Below the pieces are notes generated by a model. It was given only the letters and a program-made list of their open reading frames with translations, did no database searches and was not told where the DNA came from. Below, piece after piece: positions 5,095 through 6,563 of a stretch of DNA of 6,563 nt. The position numbers and the translations under genes are program-made. Origin of the DNA: Betaproteobacteria bacterium (GTDB lineage: Bacteria; Pseudomonadota; Gammaproteobacteria; Burkholderiales; Thiobacillaceae); contig JAIFLB010000210.1 in assembly GCA_020049245.1 (NCBI GenBank), forward strand, positions 1 through 6,563, written 5' to 3'. Each line of letters opens with the position of its first letter. Within the stretch, counting starts at the first letter, position 1.

Positions 5095-6563
5095 ATGAAA
5101 ACTACGTTACGTAGCAGGATGATGCTGGTCATCGGCCTGCTCGGCGGCCTTGCCGCCAGCCTGATGTATTCCGCTGGCGCCGATACGCCGACGGAAGCGG
5201 TACCAACCAAGCTGGTCGCCGACAGCCCGACCGCCGCCTGCAAACCCTCCAATCTGGCGATAAAGGGTGATCGCAAACTGACACCGGAAGATTTCGAGGA
5301 ACCCAAGGCTTGCGCAAAATGCCACGAGCGGCAGTACAAGGGTTGGCAGGGCTCGATGCACTCGCTGGCGTTCAAGGACCCGGTGTTCCAGGCCGAATGG
5401 GCGCTGGCGTTCAAGGCTACCAACGGCACAGCACTGAACGATTGTGGCGGCTGCCATACCCCGATCGGCATTACCACTGGCACCGTCAAGTTCGACCCGA
5501 CGCTGGGCAAGCATGGCGGCTTTACCGCGCCGAAGCAGGCAGAGCACGGCGTATCCTGCGATGTCTGCCACTCGGTTTCCGGCTCTACTGCCAAGCGCTC
5601 GCTGAATGGCCAGCCAGGCAATGCCTCGATCGAACTGAATCCGGGCGAAACCAAGTACGGTCCGTTCAAGGATTCCAAGTCCGGCTACCACGAGACGGAG
5701 TACTCGGAACTGCATACCAAGGCCGAGTTTTGCGGCAGTTGCCACAACATCTTCCACTCAGTGAACCAGTTTCCGATCGAGCACACCTATGACGAGTGGA
5801 AGAATTCGCCCTACGGCCAGGCCGACATTCCCTGTCAGGACTGTCACATGGTGCCGGTGGACGTGGCGATCCAGGTGGCCGACCGCATGGTGCGCGCCAA
5901 GGATGTGCCGAATCACGGTCTTGGCGGTATCGCCGCCAAGGGCTCGAAGAAGGAACGTGAGATCGTGCATGACCACGGCTTCGTCGGCGGTAACACGGTG
6001 ATCGCAGCGGCGATGGGCGTACCTGGCGCGGAAGCCAACAAGGCGGAAGCGATCAAGCGTCTGCAGAACGCGGCAGACATGGACATGGACGTGCGCAAGG
6101 GCAAGGGCGGCGCGCATGAACTGCGCATCAAGGTCACCAATGTGCGCGCCGGTCACCACCTGCCGACCAGTCTGACCTTCATCCGCCGCATCTGGCTTGA
6201 TGTCACCATCACCGACGACCAGGGCAACGTCATTCTGCGTTCCGGTGAGCTGGACGCGCACAACCGGGTGGATGAGGACACCGTGATCTTCGGCAATCAT
6301 TCCGTCGACAAGCACGGCAAGCCGACGGTGAATCCGTGGGAAATCGCCCGCTTCGATGAACTCAACACCATCCCGCCGAAGGGCTTCCGCTACGGCAAGT
6401 ACGCGTTCCGCCTGCCGGACGGCGCCAAGGGTTTCAAGGTTGAAGCCAAGCTGAACTACCAGTCGTATGACCAGAAAGTGGCTGACAAGCTGCTCGGTGA
6501 CAAGGCGATCATCGTCCCGACGGTGGAAATGAAAGCGTTATCACGCACTTACGACGCCGCGTT
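5095..6563 (+). CDS. Exported pentaheme c-type cytochrome, c554-like (partial)
   Basis: The frame runs from ATG 5095, seven bases after AGAGGAG (5081-5087), to the window end without a stop: 489 residues and still open. A signal peptide (hydrophobic 10-25, probable cut after SAGA at 29) indicates a periplasmic protein. Five c-type heme sites are present: CAKCH (73-77), CGGCH (117-121), CDVCH (155-159), CGSCH (213-217) and CQDCH (247-251). The first, with its CAKCHERQYKGWQGSMHS context, resembles the cytochrome c554 domain. From about 340 on there is no heme site. This half looks like a beta-rich domain with a GHHLPTS motif (353-359) and a DDQGNVILRSGELD strand-turn, as seen in several multiheme cytochrome families. 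It probably passes electrons to or from FccAB, or links them to another acceptor; a catalytic role cannot be excluded. The substrate and exact family are not recognised. Confidence 0.88.
   Translation, partial: MKTTLRSRMMLVIGLLGGLAASLMYSAGADTPTEAVPTKLVADSPTAACKPSNLAIKGDRKLTPEDFEEPKACAKCHERQYKGWQGSMHSLAFKDPVFQAEWALAFKATNGTALNDCGGCHTPIGITTGTVKFDPTLGKHGGFTAPKQAEHGVSCDVCHSVSGSTAKRSLNGQPGNASIELNPGETKYGPFKDSKSGYHETEYSELHTKAEFCGSCHNIFHSVNQFPIEHTYDEWKNSPYGQADIPCQDCHMVPVDVAIQVADRMVRAKDVPNHGLGGIAAKGSKKEREIVHDHGFVGGNTVIAAAMGVPGAEANKAEAIKRLQNAADMDMDVRKGKGGAHELRIKVTNVRAGHHLPTSLTFIRRIWLDVTITDDQGNVILRSGELDAHNRVDEDTVIFGNHSVDKHGKPTVNPWEIARFDELNTIPPKGFRYGKYAFRLPDGAKGFKVEAKLNYQSYDQKVADKLLGDKAIIVPTVEMKALSRTYDAA

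Noticed and set aside
5001..5757. Two overlapping minus-strand open frames of 216 and 225 codons
   Set aside because: Both are antisense to the pentaheme cytochrome gene, which has a signal peptide, a good ribosome-binding site and heme motifs. The minus-strand proteins show no domain.
1..6563. CRISPR array, tRNA, rRNA, insertion sequence or phage genes
   Set aside because: No regularly spaced repeats, no tRNA-like cloverleaf, no transposase or integrase frame and no rRNA-like segment could be recognised on either strand.

Overview
The window is about 60% GC and reads like the chromosome of a chemolithotrophic, sulfur-oxidising proteobacterium, probably a betaproteobacterium. That placement is inferred from the gene content, the style of the flanking repeats and the codon use; nothing in the window proves it. 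All real genes lie on the + strand.

Layout. The left edge (1-104) is the 3' end of soxZ, the last part of a Sox thiosulfate-oxidation locus. A REP-like palindrome follows at 121-149. Positions 200-1582 encode a one-component sigma-54 activator: a PAS sensor with a Cys/His cluster, an AAA+ domain with an intact GAFTGA loop, and a Fis-type HTH. The 325-bp gap at 1583-1907 is rich in signals: a second REP-like inverted repeat, a direct repeat, two TCATGACA boxes (one inside a perfect palindrome), an AT-rich IHF-like site, and a textbook -24/-12 sigma-54 promoter at 1835-1850.

That promoter faces a five-gene run. It contains a stand-alone CZB (zinc-binding) protein (1908-2291), an exported DUF302 protein (2382-3116), the diheme cytochrome subunit fccA (3147-3728), the flavoprotein subunit fccB (3740-5032), and an exported cytochrome with five CXXCH sites (from 5095, cut by the window end). 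Each gene has a good Shine-Dalgarno sequence, and the gaps are 11-90 bp. A strong GC-rich hairpin sits between fccB and the pentaheme gene.

How it may work together. FccAB is flavocytochrome c sulfide dehydrogenase, which oxidises sulfide in the periplasm and passes electrons to c-type cytochromes. The pentaheme protein and the DUF302 protein are probably periplasmic partners. The PAS/sigma-54 regulator is the obvious candidate to switch the operon on, and the CZB protein is a candidate cytoplasmic zinc/redox sensor. A sigma-54-driven fcc operon led by a lone CZB protein and ending in a pentaheme cytochrome is the most noteworthy aspect of the window. Its regulation is inferred from DNA signals only.
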